A stretch of 64,000 nucleotides of DNA from the NCBI RefSeq assembly GCF_047607445.1, contig NZ_JBLKRT010000019.1:14276-78275 (forward strand), written 5' to 3'. A program made the position numbers and the translations under genes. Shown here in pieces: positions 1 through 8,974 of the stretch. This stretch comes from Crystallibacter sulfonylureivorans_A. Lineage in GTDB: Bacteria > Actinomycetota > Actinomycetes > Actinomycetales > Micrococcaceae. Each line of letters opens with the position of its first letter. Positions within the stretch are counted from its first letter, which is position 1. The notes under the pieces were generated by a model. The model was given only the letters and a program-made list of their open reading frames with translations. It was not told the DNA's origin and did no database searches.

Positions 1-70
1 TTTTGATCTCTTCGATCTTTGCAGCACCGTGGTGAGGGTAAACAACCGTCTCGCCGACCTCAAATACCAT
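1..70 (-). CDS. carD: CarD-family transcriptional regulator, N-terminus only
   Basis: The reverse strand from 70 encodes MVFEVGETVVYPHHGAAKIE, the typical start of CarD, the RNA-polymerase-binding protein that stabilises open complexes in actinobacteria. Only 23 codons of the N-terminal Tudor-like RNAP interaction domain are in the window; the gene runs off the left edge. A purine-rich AAAGGGG lies about 9 bases before the ATG. CarD is commonly encoded near the senX3-regX3/gpm region in this group, which fits the genes that follow. Confidence 0.85.
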   Translation of the reverse strand, partial: MVFEVGETVVYPHHGAAKIEEIK

Positions 71-324
71 CTGTAGTATCCCCTTTCCCGACCACCAGTT
101 TACCATGGATGATTCAGCCACTTCCGCGAGTTTGCAGGGGTAACGGCCCGTCCCGGGGCTAAAATGCGGCCCCTGACCCTCTTGACGGATCACGGATTTG
201 GTGCATTCGAGGGGATTCTTACAGACCCCGAATCCTACTTTTCACCGGTTTGCCGATAGGCTAGGCGAGGCAAGCTGCCTAGATCTGCAGCACCGCACCT
301 GATTGATACTGAGGAGTTTCTGCC

Positions 325-861
325 GTGAAGATTGCGCCGAAGAACCGTGTGCAGCGCACCCTTGTAGCAGGCGCCGCCGCGCTCACCCTGCTCGCATCGA
401 CCGGATGCGGCGCAATCAACGAACAGGCCACCACCAAGTCCTACTCCGCCAGCGACGGCATTGTGGCCAACGTTGGCCCGATCGGCCTGCGCAACGTGAT
501 GGTTGTTGCCGAGAACGAAGACTCCACCGGCCGCCTCCTCGGCACCGTGGTGAACAGCTCCGATTCCCCCGTGCAGTTGAGCATGACGGGCTCCGGCAGC
601 ACCGCCACCGTCACCGTTCCGGCCGATGGGCAGATCAACTTCGAGGACGAGAAGAACAAAACCACGGTGGACCGCCCGGGTGCCGCGCCCGGCGCCCTGG
701 CCAACGTCACGGTCCGCGTGAACAACGAATCGGCCGAAGTCAAGATCCCGGTCTTGGACGGCACGCTGCCCGAATACAACAGCTTCCTCCCCACCCCGGC
801 ACCGACCGAGAGCGCTGCCCCGGAGGAATCCCCCGCGCCGACCGACGAGGCCGGGGCCTGA
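325..861 (+). CDS. Exported lipoprotein of unknown function
   Basis: A 178-residue protein starting at GTG 325 behind GAGGAG (311-316). The N-terminus is a lipoprotein signal: basic MKIAPKNRVQR, a hydrophobic stretch, and STGC with the lipidated Cys at 28. The mature part resembles a small beta-sandwich with no enzymatic motif. The C-terminal 30 residues are Pro/Glu/Ala-rich and look like an unstructured tail. I do not recognise a family with a known function. It sits between carD and the convergent regX3, separated from regX3 by a strong bidirectional terminator. A -10-like TAGGCT lies at 257-262. Confidence 0.8.
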   Translation: MKIAPKNRVQRTLVAGAAALTLLASTGCGAINEQATTKSYSASDGIVANVGPIGLRNVMVVAENEDSTGRLLGTVVNSSDSPVQLSMTGSGSTATVTVPADGQINFEDEKNKTTVDRPGAAPGALANVTVRVNNESAEVKIPVLDGTLPEYNSFLPTPAPTESAAPEESPAPTDEAGA

Positions 862-878
862 TCCCACCTACCTAGCTC

Positions 879-922
879 AAAGGCCGGGCCGCTTCCCTTT
901 CAGGAAGCGGCCCGGCCTTTTT
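879..922. terminator. Bidirectional intrinsic terminator
   Basis: Near-perfect hairpin with arms 879-896 and 903-920 (AAAGGCCGGGCCGCTTCC and its complement), a 6-base loop and T/A runs on both sides. It serves the convergent lipoprotein gene and regX3. Confidence 0.9.
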
Positions 923-947
923 GCGTCCTGCCAGCGGCGCGGCGGGC

Positions 948-1628
948 TTACGGCTCGAACTTGTAACCCAGCCCGCGCACGGTGACCAGGTAGCGCGGTG
1001 CAGACGGGTCAGGCTCGATCTTGCTGCGGAGCCGCTTGACGTGCACATCCAGCGTTTTGGTGTCACCTACATAGTCGGAGCCCCAGACCCGGTCAATCAG
1101 CTGTCCCCGGGTCAGGACCCGGCCGGAGTTGCGCAGCAGCATCTCCAGCAGTTCGAATTCCTTCAGCGGCAGCGACACCGGCTCGCCGTCGACACTGACG
1201 ACGTGCCGCTCCACGTCCATCCGCACCGGGCCGGAGGAAACGGTGTTCGGCACCAATTCCTCCGGTTCGCCCTGGCGGCGCAGTACCGCACGCACCCGTG
1301 CCACCAGCTCGCGTGAGGAATAGGGCTTGGTGACATAGTCGTCGGCACCCAGTTCAAGCCCCACGACCTTGTCGATCTCCGAGTCCTTGGCGGTGAGCAT
1401 GATGACCGGGACGGAGGACCGCTGCCGCAGCTGCCGGCACACTTCCGTGCCGGACTGTCCCGGCAGCATCAGGTCCAAGAGGACCAAATCCGCGCCGGCC
1501 CGGTCGAACGCCACGATGGCTTCCAGCCCGTTGTCCACTACCTCGACTTCGAAGCCTTCTTTACCCAACAGATAACTCAACGGATCGCTCAGCGACTCTT
1601 CATCTTCGACGACCAGAATGCGGGTCAA
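948..1628 (-). CDS. regX3: Two-component response regulator RegX3
   Basis: A 226-residue OmpR/PhoB-type regulator. The receiver domain (1-120) has the acidic pocket VVEDEE, phosphoacceptor Asp52 in LLDLMLPG, and the K in YVTKPYS. The C-terminal winged helix (130-226) ends RGLGYKFEP. The start is TTG at 1628, overlapping the senX3 stop in TTGA, so the two are translationally coupled. In mycobacteria and relatives SenX3-RegX3 is the phosphate-starvation system; the divergent phoU and the PHO box at 2889-2932 support the same role here. Confidence 0.95.
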   Translation of the reverse strand: MTRILVVEDEESLSDPLSYLLGKEGFEVEVVDNGLEAIVAFDRAGADLVLLDLMLPGQSGTEVCRQLRQRSSVPVIMLTAKDSEIDKVVGLELGADDYVTKPYSSRELVARVRAVLRRQGEPEELVPNTVSSGPVRMDVERHVVSVDGEPVSLPLKEFELLEMLLRNSGRVLTRGQLIDRVWGSDYVGDTKTLDVHVKRLRSKIEPDPSAPRYLVTVRGLGYKFEP

Positions 1629-2827
1629 GCACCGACTCCTTGTTCATGCGCCACACCGGCGCCCTGCGTACGCGGCTCCACGGATTCAGTGGCGCCGCCG
1701 TCTTCCTGCTCCATTTCCGGCAGCCGTACGGTGAAGGTGGAACCCTGCCCGGGCTGTGACCACACCGATACTTCTCCGCCGTGCTGGGAGATGACGTGTT
1801 TAACAATGCTCAAGCCCAGACCTGTTCCGCCGGTCTGCCGCGAGCGGGCGTCGTCGAGCCGATAGAAGCGCTCGAAGATCCGGTCCTGCTGGTCGGGGGT
1901 GATGCCCGGGCCCTGGTCGGTCACCGAGACGGTCGCCAGGCCCTCACGCACCCGCAGCCCCACGCCCACCTTGCTGCGTTCGGGCGCATACCGGATCGCG
2001 TTGTCGATCAGGTTCCGCAGCGCCGTGGTCAGCAGCTCGGCGTCGCCGAAGACCGGGACACCGATGTTTCCGCCGACGGACAGTTCAATGTGCCGGCTTT
2101 CCGCGGTGAGCTTGTTGCGGTCCACGGCTTCGGCGACCACTGCGTTCAGGTCCACCTCGGTGCCGCCCTGCACCACGTCCGCGCCCTGCAATCGGCTCAG
2201 CTCGATGATGTCCTGCACCAGCGCGCCCAGCCTGCGGGCCTCCTTGTGCATGCGGCCGGCAAAGCGCCGGACGGCTTCGGCATCGTCGGCCGCGTCGTCC
2301 ATCGCTTCGGCCAGCAGCGAGATCGCCCCGACAGGAGTCTTGAGTTCGTGCGAGACGTTGGCGACGAAGTCGTTGCGCATGGCCTCGGTCCGCGTAATTT
2401 CGGTCCGGTCATCGGCCAGCAGCAGGATGTACTCCTCACCGATCGGCGCCACCCGCACCTGCACCACAATGGTGCCCTGGCCCAGCGGACCGCGGGGCAG
2501 TTCCAGCTGGCGCTCTTCGATCACGCCGTCGCGGCGCACCCTGGCGGTCAGGTCCAGAAGTTCGGAGTGCACCATGGTGTGGCCGCGGACCAACCCGAAG
2601 GCGTAGGCGGCCGGGCTGGCGCGCACCACGCCGTCGATTGCGTCCACCACCACGTAGGCGCGGCCGACGACGGAAAGCACCTCGGCGGCTCCGTCCGGCA
2701 ACGTCGGCTCGGCTACTTCCTGCAGCCGTCGCCGCTGCCGGTCGCTCAGGCCGAACGCGAGCACACCGAAGCTGCCCAGCGCCAAACCTACGAGTCCAGC
2801 CAACAGGCCGATAGTCAGTGGATCCAC
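1625..2827 (-). CDS. senX3: Sensor histidine kinase SenX3
   Basis: A 400-residue membrane kinase with one or two N-terminal transmembrane helices (about 5-26), a PAS-like segment (about 50-145), the dimerisation/phosphoacceptor helix with His160 in FVANVSHELKTPVG, and the catalytic domain with N box NLIDNAIRYAP, G1 DQGPGI and G2 GTGLGLSIVKH. The start is GTG at 2827. The complementary-strand sequence TAAGCT (2839-2834) ends 6 bases before it, pointing to a leaderless transcript. It is divergent from phoU and shares its control region. Confidence 0.95.
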   Translation of the reverse strand: MDPLTIGLLAGLVGLALGSFGVLAFGLSDRQRRRLQEVAEPTLPDGAAEVLSVVGRAYVVVDAIDGVVRASPAAYAFGLVRGHTMVHSELLDLTARVRRDGVIEERQLELPRGPLGQGTIVVQVRVAPIGEEYILLLADDRTEITRTEAMRNDFVANVSHELKTPVGAISLLAEAMDDAADDAEAVRRFAGRMHKEARRLGALVQDIIELSRLQGADVVQGGTEVDLNAVVAEAVDRNKLTAESRHIELSVGGNIGVPVFGDAELLTTALRNLIDNAIRYAPERSKVGVGLRVREGLATVSVTDQGPGITPDQQDRIFERFYRLDDARSRQTGGTGLGLSIVKHVISQHGGEVSVWSQPGQGSTFTVRLPEMEQEDGGATESVEPRTQGAGVAHEQGVGA

Positions 2828-2888
2828 GCTTCTAGCTTAGGCGCAGCCTGCCACGGCATCAGGCCGATCCGGTAGTAATCGCCAGTCC

Positions 2889-2932
2889 GTTCAACTAACG
2901 TTCACCTGAGGCGGCGTAATAGTTAACCACCG
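2889..2932 (+). promoter_or_regulatory. PHO box (RegX3/PhoP-type direct repeats) between senX3 and phoU
   Basis: Heptamers GTTCAAC (2889), GTTCACC (2900) and GTTAACC (2922) lie on an exact 11-bp grid, with only the unit at 2911 degenerate. This is the layout of actinobacterial PHO boxes, best known from Streptomyces PhoP. It lies in the 174-bp divergent region, so it can act on both senX3-regX3 and phoU. Confidence 0.8.
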
Positions 2933-3001
2933 CCTGACAGGGTGTGATGCGAATGGGATGCTAGGTCCCGTATGCTCACGAACACAAGCGAAAGGACGCC
3001 A

Positions 3002-3661
3002 GTGCGCAAGGTTTTCCAGGCCGAGCTCCATCAAGTCGGAGAACAGCTGGTAGAAATTTCCCGGCTCGTCACCGAGGCAATGCAAAAGGCAACCACTGCG
3101 CTCGAGACCGCAGACATCGAGCTGGCCCAGGAAGTCATTGCCGCCGACGCCCGGATTGACTTCCTCCAGACTGATCTGGACGAGCGCTCCATCGACATCC
3201 TGGCGCTGCAGGGGCCGGTAGCCTCCGACCTGCGCATGATTGTGGGCGCACTGCGGATGAGCGCCTCGCTGGAGCGGATGGGCGACCTCGCCCGGCACAT
3301 CGCCCAGTTGGTGCGCCTGCGCTACCCGGACACCGTCATCCCCGAGTCGATGCGCGAGACGTTCCGGGAATTCGCCGAGAAGGACATCGCCATCTCGGAG
3401 AAGCTGACCGAGCTCCTCGAGACCCGCGACCTGGAACTTGCCACGCAGATTGATGTGAGCAACTCCCGCGTCAACGAACTGCACGCCGGCGTCTTCAAGG
3501 CCATCGCCGATCCGGCATGGGACTCCTCCGGACCCACCACGGTGGACGTCTCGCTGGCCAGCCGCTACTTCGAGCGCTTTGCCGACCACGGTGTTTCCGT
3601 CTCCCGCAAGGTGACCTACCTGGTGACCGGCGAGTGGCGCCCCAACGCCCAGTCGATCTAA
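3002..3661 (+). CDS. phoU: Phosphate signalling protein PhoU
   Basis: 219 residues, a typical PhoU: two three-helix-bundle repeats carrying the acidic metal-binding motifs (ERMGDLARHIAQ near 90 and RYFERFADHGVSV near 190). PhoU links the Pst phosphate transporter to the sensor kinase and keeps the regulon off when phosphate is plentiful. I chose GTG 3002 (MRKVFQAELHQ) because AAAGGA at 2991-2996 is well spaced for it and homologues begin there; an in-frame ATG at 2972 would add ten unconserved residues. It is divergent from senX3. Confidence 0.95.
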   Translation: MRKVFQAELHQVGEQLVEISRLVTEAMQKATTALETADIELAQEVIAADARIDFLQTDLDERSIDILALQGPVASDLRMIVGALRMSASLERMGDLARHIAQLVRLRYPDTVIPESMRETFREFAEKDIAISEKLTELLETRDLELATQIDVSNSRVNELHAGVFKAIADPAWDSSGPTTVDVSLASRYFERFADHGVSVSRKVTYLVTGEWRPNAQSI

Positions 3662-3666
3662 CAACC

Positions 3667-3720
3667 GCTTAAACCGCAAAGGCCGGCTCCCCGCAGGGAG
3701 CCGGCCTTTGCGGTTTAAGC
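3667..3720. terminator. Long bidirectional terminator
   Basis: Perfect 24-bp arms (3667-3690 and 3697-3720) around a short loop, located between the convergent phoU and gpmA. The arm sequence starts GCTTAAACCGCAAAGG. Confidence 0.9.
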
Positions 3721-3726
3721 CAGTGG

Positions 3727-4485
3727 TTACTTTTTGCCCTGGTTGGCCACGGCCTGGATAGCTTCGGCCGCGGCGTCGGCGTCCAGGTAGGTGCCGCCCG
3801 GGGTGACCGGCTTCAGGTTCTCGTCCAGTTCGTACACCAGCGGGATGCCGGTGGGGATGTTCAGTCCGGCGATGTCGTCGTCGCTGATGCCGTCCAGGTG
3901 CTTGACCAGCGCGCGCAGCGAATTGCCGTGCGCGGCCACCAGCACGGTCTTGCCCGCGGTGAGATCCGCGGAGATGTCCGACTCCCAGTACGGCAGGAAC
4001 CGCTCCAGCACATCTTTGAGGCACTCGGTCCGCGGAACATTGTTGCCCAGGTCCGCGTAACGCGGGTCGTTGACCTGCGACCATTCGCTGGCGTCGTCCA
4101 GGGCGGGCGGCGGAGTGTCGTAGGAGCGGCGCCACATCATGAACTGCTCCTCGCCGAATTCGTCGCGGATCTGCGCCTTGTCCTTGCCCTGCAGGGCACC
4201 GTAGTGGCGCTCGTTCAGCCGCCAGCTGCGCTTGACGTCGATCCAGCTGCGGTCGGCGGCCTCCAACGCAATGTTGGCGGTGACGATGGCACGCTTCAGC
4301 CGCGAGGTGTACAGGACGTCCGGCAGCAGGTTGTTTTCGACCAGCAGTTCGCCGCCGCGGTGCGCTTCCTTGCGTCCCAGGTCGGTCAGCGGGACGTCGA
4401 CCCAGCCGGTAAAGAGGTTCTTTTCGTTCCAGTCGCTCTGCCCGTGGCGCAACAGGACCAGCGTGTGTTTCGAGGTGGCAGTCAT
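3727..4485 (-). CDS. gpmA: 2,3-bisphosphoglycerate-dependent phosphoglycerate mutase
   Basis: A 252-residue cofactor-dependent phosphoglycerate mutase that interconverts 3- and 2-phosphoglycerate in glycolysis. Visible are the phosphohistidine motif LLRHGQSDWNEKNLF (His14), the catalytic glutamate region LNERHYGAL and the second histidine in AAHGNSLRALVKH. I start at ATG 4485 (MTATSKHTL), where conservation begins; the reading frame is open upstream. TAGGAT on the coding strand (4498-4493) ends 7 bases before the ATG, so the mRNA is probably leaderless. Confidence 0.95.
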   Translation of the reverse strand: MTATSKHTLVLLRHGQSDWNEKNLFTGWVDVPLTDLGRKEAHRGGELLVENNLLPDVLYTSRLKRAIVTANIALEAADRSWIDVKRSWRLNERHYGALQGKDKAQIRDEFGEEQFMMWRRSYDTPPPALDDASEWSQVNDPRYADLGNNVPRTECLKDVLERFLPYWESDISADLTAGKTVLVAAHGNSLRALVKHLDGISDDDIAGLNIPTGIPLVYELDENLKPVTPGGTYLDADAAAEAIQAVANQGKK

Positions 4486-4647
4486 GGCTGCAATCCTAGC
4501 GGAGTGCCGGCCGGCACCCGTGGCTTCCGGCGGGACGTTACGCTGACGGACGGCCCGGGACACGGAAGAAAATACCTGCGTGAGCTTCGGCACAATCGGT
4601 ACCGCAGCGCCCTGTGCCGGACCGCCGTTCGCTTATTCTTTTTTCTC

Positions 4648-5475
4648 GTGCCCCAGACCGCCACGACCGCCACTCGGCCGATCCGCCGACCCATCGGAAC
4701 CGTCACCCGAGGCACCACGAACCCCAACCGGCTGCGGCGAATGGACCGCTGGCTCGCCGGCCCCGAGGCCTCCCGGCTGCGCCGGGCCGCGGATCCGCTG
4801 GTTATCGACCTGGGCTATGGCGCCGTGCCGACCACCGCCGTCGAACTCCACCACCGCCTCTGCCGGGTGCGCGCCGATGTTGAAGTGATCGGCATTGAAA
4901 TCGAACCGGCCCGCGTCGCCATCGCCAAGCCGCTGGAGCGTCCGGGCCTGAGCTTCCGCCAAGGCGGGTTCGAAATCCCGGTCTCCGGCCGGCGGCCCGC
5001 GGTGGTCCGCGCCTTCAACGTGCTGCGGCAGTACCGCGAAGCCGAATTCGGTGCAGCGTGGGACACCGTGTGCGGCCGGCTGGCACCCGGCGGGCTGTTC
5101 ATTGACGGCACCTGTGACGAAATCGGACGCCGGGCCACCTGGATTGCGGTAGCTCCGGAAGGGCCGCTCTCGCTGAGCATCTCGCTGCGCTTCGGCGCGT
5201 TCGCGCGGCCGTCCGAGGTGGCCGAGCGGCTGCCTAAGGCGCTCATCCACCACAACGTCCCCGGCGAGCCGGTGCACCGCTATCTGCGGGCGCTGGACCG
5301 AGCCTGGGCGGACGCGGCGCCGCTGGCCGCGTTCGGTCACCGGCAGCGCTGGCTGGCCATGTGCAAGTCAATGCACGACGCCGGATGGCCGGTTTTGGAT
5401 GGCCCCTCGCGCTGGCGCCTGGGCGAGATCACCGTCGCTTGGAAAGCCGTCGCTCCCAAACCGCTGTACGGATAA
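4648..5475 (+). CDS. Class I SAM-dependent methyltransferase-like protein
   Basis: 275 residues. VIDLGYGAVPTT (about 50-61) is the SAM-binding motif I and VEVIGIEIEPARV supplies the acidic motif II. A later LAPGGLFIDGTCDE fits the post-motif strand of Rossmann methyltransferases. The substrate is unknown. GTG 4648 is chosen because homology-like sequence begins there and TATTCT (4634-4639) precedes it by 8 bases with no Shine-Dalgarno, suggesting a leaderless message. The reading frame extends open far upstream but only antisense to gpmA. Confidence 0.8.
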   Translation: MPQTATTATRPIRRPIGTVTRGTTNPNRLRRMDRWLAGPEASRLRRAADPLVIDLGYGAVPTTAVELHHRLCRVRADVEVIGIEIEPARVAIAKPLERPGLSFRQGGFEIPVSGRRPAVVRAFNVLRQYREAEFGAAWDTVCGRLAPGGLFIDGTCDEIGRRATWIAVAPEGPLSLSISLRFGAFARPSEVAERLPKALIHHNVPGEPVHRYLRALDRAWADAAPLAAFGHRQRWLAMCKSMHDAGWPVLDGPSRWRLGEITVAWKAVAPKPLYG

Positions 5476-5532
5476 CGCCCGGAATCGCCCGCGGGGTGGG
5501 CCAAATCAGTACAGCCGATGCGTGTTGCGCAT

Positions 5533-5856
5533 TTACCAGGGGTAAGCCGAACCGCCGCCCTTGACCTCGATCAGCGCAGGCTTGACGTCTGCCAGGTAGA
5601 CGCCGGCAGCAGCGGCGGCAGCCAACTGGAAGATCATCCACGTTCCCAGGCCGCCGGCTCCCAGAGCGGACAAGGCGCCCACGGCCGTGGCGGCTACCAG
5701 CACGCCCACCCAGAAGCCCTTGGTCTTCTTGAACGCGGCCTGAAAATAGTCGGCCTTGCGGCCCACACAATCCGCCAGCGCCCACAGTTCAATCACCAGG
5801 GCGATCAGCCCCAGGGCCATGTAAAGCCAGTACTGGATGTCGTAGGCAAGTTGCAC
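5533..5856 (-). CDS. DUF2516-family membrane protein
   Basis: 107 residues with three hydrophobic segments (about 8-28, 48-68, 72-90) and the family-like pattern IELWALADCVGRKADYF. DUF2516 proteins are small actinobacterial membrane proteins without assigned function. The start is GTG at 5856; TAGTCT on the coding strand (5868-5863) ends 6 bases before it, a leaderless arrangement. It lies downstream of, and in the same direction as, the PLP enzyme gene at 5895-7061. Confidence 0.8.
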   Translation of the reverse strand: MQLAYDIQYWLYMALGLIALVIELWALADCVGRKADYFQAAFKKTKGFWVGVLVAATAVGALSALGAGGLGTWMIFQLAAAAAAGVYLADVKPALIEVKGGGSAYPW

Positions 5857-5894
5857 GCCTTAAGACTAACCGGTGGCGGTATGTTTCGGCAGTC

Positions 5895-7061
5895 TCACAC
5901 GTCGGCCGCGATGAGCGCCTGGTCCAGGTCCGCCCACAGGTCGGCAGGGTTCTCGATTCCTACCGACAGCCGCAGCAGGTTCTCCGGCACGCTGTCCGGC
6001 TCATTGACATGCCGTCGGCGCCGCTCGATCAACGATTCCACCCCGCCCAGCGAGGTTGCCGGCAGCCACAGCCGCAGCGCGTCGATGACCTTGTCCGCGG
6101 CGGCACCACCGCCCTTGACCTGGATGGCGATGATGGAGCCGAAACCGTCCATCTGCGCGGCGGCGCGGGCATGCCCCGGATCGTCGGGCAGGCCGGGATA
6201 GCGCACGGCCTCCACGGCCGGGTGCTGCTGCAATTTGCGGGCCAGCTCGCCGGCGGTGGCCTGGGAACGCTCGATCCGCAGCGCCATGGTCCGCACACCG
6301 CGCAGCGCCAGCCAGGTCTCGAACGGCCCGGCGATGGCCCCGTGCAGCGACCGGTGCACCAGCAGCTTGGAGCGCAGCTCTTCGCTGGACGTCACGACGG
6401 CGCCCAGCACCACGTCCGAATGGCCGGCCAGATACTTGGTCACCGAATGGACCACGACGTCGACCCCTGCCGCCAGCGGACGCTGCCCGAGCGGCGTGGA
6501 GAAGGTATTGTCCGCGACCACGAGGGCGCCCGCTTGGTGTGCGGCGCTGGCCAGCGCCTCCACTTCAGCGATTTCGAGCATCGGGTTAGTCGGGCTTTCC
6601 AGCCACAGCATGTCGGCGCCGCCCAGCTGCGCACGCACGGCGTCGGTGTCAGCAATGTCCACCGTGCGCAACTGCAGCTCGCCCCGCTCGGCCAATTGTT
6701 CGGCCATGGCCAGGCTGCCCTGGTAGCTGTGCCTTGGCATCACCAAAACGCCGCCGGACGGGATCAGCGACAGCGCGGCCGAGACGGCGGCCAGGCCCGA
6801 CGCGAAGACGAGGCCGGGCAGCGCGGCGCCTTCCAGTTCGGCCAGGGTCTCCTCGAACGGGTCCCAGGTGGGGTTGGAGTAGCGGCCGTACGCGCGGTCC
6901 CCCTGGACCACTTCACCACGGCCGAAAAACGTGGAGGACAACACCACCGGCGGATTGACCGGAGCATCGTGGTCGCGCGGCGGCCGTCCGGCAGACACCA
7001 CCACGGTGTCCGGCGCAAGATGCTCGGCATGCTGAAGGTCGCGGGAGGAAGCGTCGGTCAT
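5895..7061 (-). CDS. Trans-sulfuration PLP enzyme (cystathionine gamma-synthase-like)
   Basis: 388 residues of the Cys/Met metabolism PLP-dependent family. The PLP lysine is Lys209 in HSVTKYLAGHSD; upstream are the cofactor-binding Tyr motif YGRYSNPTWDPFE and the LESPTNP and ADNTFSTP motifs. The family includes cystathionine gamma-synthase, beta- or gamma-lyase and methionine gamma-lyase; the exact reaction cannot be told from sequence alone. I start at ATG 7061 (MTDASSRD); a GTG at 7091 is an alternative. The gene is divergent from tmk. Confidence 0.85.
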   Translation of the reverse strand: MTDASSRDLQHAEHLAPDTVVVSAGRPPRDHDAPVNPPVVLSSTFFGRGEVVQGDRAYGRYSNPTWDPFEETLAELEGAALPGLVFASGLAAVSAALSLIPSGGVLVMPRHSYQGSLAMAEQLAERGELQLRTVDIADTDAVRAQLGGADMLWLESPTNPMLEIAEVEALASAAHQAGALVVADNTFSTPLGQRPLAAGVDVVVHSVTKYLAGHSDVVLGAVVTSSEELRSKLLVHRSLHGAIAGPFETWLALRGVRTMALRIERSQATAGELARKLQQHPAVEAVRYPGLPDDPGHARAAAQMDGFGSIIAIQVKGGGAAADKVIDALRLWLPATSLGGVESLIERRRRHVNEPDSVPENLLRLSVGIENPADLWADLDQALIAADV

Positions 7062-7142
7062 GACAGCAGAGTAGTACCGGCCGCCATGCACACGTTAACT
7101 GTGACCGTCCCGCGCCCCGGCGATTCCGGCTAGGCTAATCAG

Positions 7143-7793
7143 GTGAGTTCCGACCGCCTGCCCGCCAACGCCAGCGGCCTCTTCATCGCATTCGAAGGCG
7201 GGGACGGGGCCGGAAAATCGACCCAAGCCACCGCCGTCGAACATCGCCTGCTGGCCATGGGCCGCACCGTGCTCCGGACCCGGGAGCCGGGCGGCACACC
7301 CGTGGGTGAGAAACTGCGTGCCCTGGTGCTCGAACATGGCCATGGCGAGATCGATGCCCGCACCGAAGCGCTGATCTTCTCCGCCTCCCGCGCCGCCCAC
7401 GTGGAACAAGTCATCCGGCCTGCGCTGGCGCGCGGCGAGGTGGTGCTGTGCGACCGGTTCATCGACTCCTCGGTGGCCTACCAAGGTGCCGGCCGCGGAC
7501 TTGGCCTCGCCGAAGTCCGGGAACTGAACCTGTGGGCCACGCAGCGACTGCTGCCGGACCTGACCGTCCTGCTGGACGTCGCCCCGCAGCAGGGCCGCGA
7601 CCGCCGTACCGCCGGTGACGCTGCCGAAGACCGTCTGGAGTCCGAACCGGACGACTTCCATTCGCGGATCCGCAGGGCGTTCCTGGAGCTGGCCGAAGCG
7701 GCCCCGGAGAAATATCTGGTCCTTGACGCAAGCGCCCCACGGGAAGAACTCACCGCCGCCATCATGGACCGGGTCCGGGAGCTGACACCATGA
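7143..7793 (+). CDS. tmk: Thymidylate kinase
   Basis: 216 residues converting dTMP to dTDP. It has the P-loop EGGDGAGKST (18-27), TREPGGTPVGE, the DRFIDSSVAYQGAGRG motif and a lid rich in Arg/Asp. GTG 7143 follows TAGGCT (7131-7136) by exactly 6 bases with no ribosome-binding site, so it appears leaderless. Its stop overlaps the holB start by four bases (ATGA), making an operon that joins DNA precursor supply and the replication clamp loader, a common actinobacterial pair. Confidence 0.95.
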   Translation: MSSDRLPANASGLFIAFEGGDGAGKSTQATAVEHRLLAMGRTVLRTREPGGTPVGEKLRALVLEHGHGEIDARTEALIFSASRAAHVEQVIRPALARGEVVLCDRFIDSSVAYQGAGRGLGLAEVRELNLWATQRLLPDLTVLLDVAPQQGRDRRTAGDAAEDRLESEPDDFHSRIRRAFLELAEAAPEKYLVLDASAPREELTAAIMDRVRELTP

Positions 7794-8929
7794 GCGTCTG
7801 GTCCGATTTGCCCGGCCAGAGCGCGGTGATCGAACAGCTGAGCCGCGCGGCCGCCGCCGAACGGCCCGCGCATGCCTGGCTGTTCACCGGCCCTCCCGGC
7901 TCCGGCCGCAGCAACGCCGCCAAGTCCTTCGCCGCCGCGCTGCTGTGCGAACAGCAGGATCCTGCCGAACGCGGCTGCGCAACCTGCCACGCGTGCCGCA
8001 CCGTTTTGGCTGGCTCCAACGCAGACGCCACCGTGGTGGCCACCGAGAACGTGACCTTCTCCATTCAGGAGATGCGCGACCTGGTCGGCAAGGCACAGGA
8101 CAAGCCGTCGTCGGGCCGCTGGCGGGTCATCATCATCGAGGACGCGGACCGCATGACCGAACGCACCACCAACGTGCTGCTCAAGGCCATCGAGGAACCG
8201 CCGCCGCGGACCATCTGGATCCTCTGCACGCCCAGCCCGGCCGACGTCTTGGTCACCATCCGCTCACGCTGCCGTCCGGTCAGCCTGCGCATTCCGCCCG
8301 CCGACGACGTGGCGGCGCTGCTGGTCCGCCGGGACGGCGCCGATCCCGAATTGGCCGGCTTCGCCGCCCGGGTCTCGCAAAGCCACATCGGCGTGGCCCG
8401 GCGTCTGGCCTCCGACGCGGACGCGCGGCACCGGCGCGACACGATTGTCCGGCTGCCGCTGCGGCTACGCGGCGTGGCCGATGCCGTCACCGCCGCCGGC
8501 GAGCTGGTGGATATTTCCAACGCCGACGCCGCGGCCGCTTCAGAACAGCGCAACGAGGCCGAACGCGAAGCGTTGCTGATCGCGCTGGGTGCACCGGAAA
8601 AAGGCGCCATGCCGCCGGCCATCCGCAGCCAGCTCAAGCGGCTGGAAGAAGACCAAAAGCGCCGGGCCAAGCGCAGCCTGAGCGACTCGCTGGACCGGGT
8701 GCTGATCGACCTGAGCACCTTCTTCCGCGATGTGCTCACTGTGCAACTGGGGACCGGCACCGAGTTGGTGAACGAATACTTGCGCGAGGACCTCACCAGC
8801 TATGCGGAACGATCCACCCCCGAACAGACGTTGGGCAGAATGGATGCCATCGCCCAGGCCCGGCAGCGCCTGGGGACCAACGTTGCCCCAGTCCTCGCCA
8901 TGGAAGCCATGGCCGTCAGCCTGCTCTGA
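7790..8929 (+). CDS. holB: DNA polymerase III delta' subunit
   Basis: 379 residues. N-terminal AAA+ clamp-loader fold with GPPGSGRS in place of a Walker A lysine (degenerate, as expected for delta'), a zinc module with cysteines in CEQQ...GCATCHAC, and the SRC-like motif TIRSRCRPV. The C-terminal third is helical. Delta' opens and loads the sliding clamp together with DnaX and delta. It overlaps tmk by 4 bases. Confidence 0.93.
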   Translation: MSVWSDLPGQSAVIEQLSRAAAAERPAHAWLFTGPPGSGRSNAAKSFAAALLCEQQDPAERGCATCHACRTVLAGSNADATVVATENVTFSIQEMRDLVGKAQDKPSSGRWRVIIIEDADRMTERTTNVLLKAIEEPPPRTIWILCTPSPADVLVTIRSRCRPVSLRIPPADDVAALLVRRDGADPELAGFAARVSQSHIGVARRLASDADARHRRDTIVRLPLRLRGVADAVTAAGELVDISNADAAAASEQRNEAEREALLIALGAPEKGAMPPAIRSQLKRLEEDQKRRAKRSLSDSLDRVLIDLSTFFRDVLTVQLGTGTELVNEYLREDLTSYAERSTPEQTLGRMDAIAQARQRLGTNVAPVLAMEAMAVSLL

Positions 8930-8974
8930 GTCTCCACTCGGAGTTTGCCCGCGCACTACCCAGGAGCCGCCCGC

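Noticed and set aside
3898..4647. Upstream extension of the methyltransferase reading frame over gpmA
   Set aside because: It is antisense to the well-supported gpmA and low-complexity Arg/Gly/Val; the protein-like part begins at about 4648.
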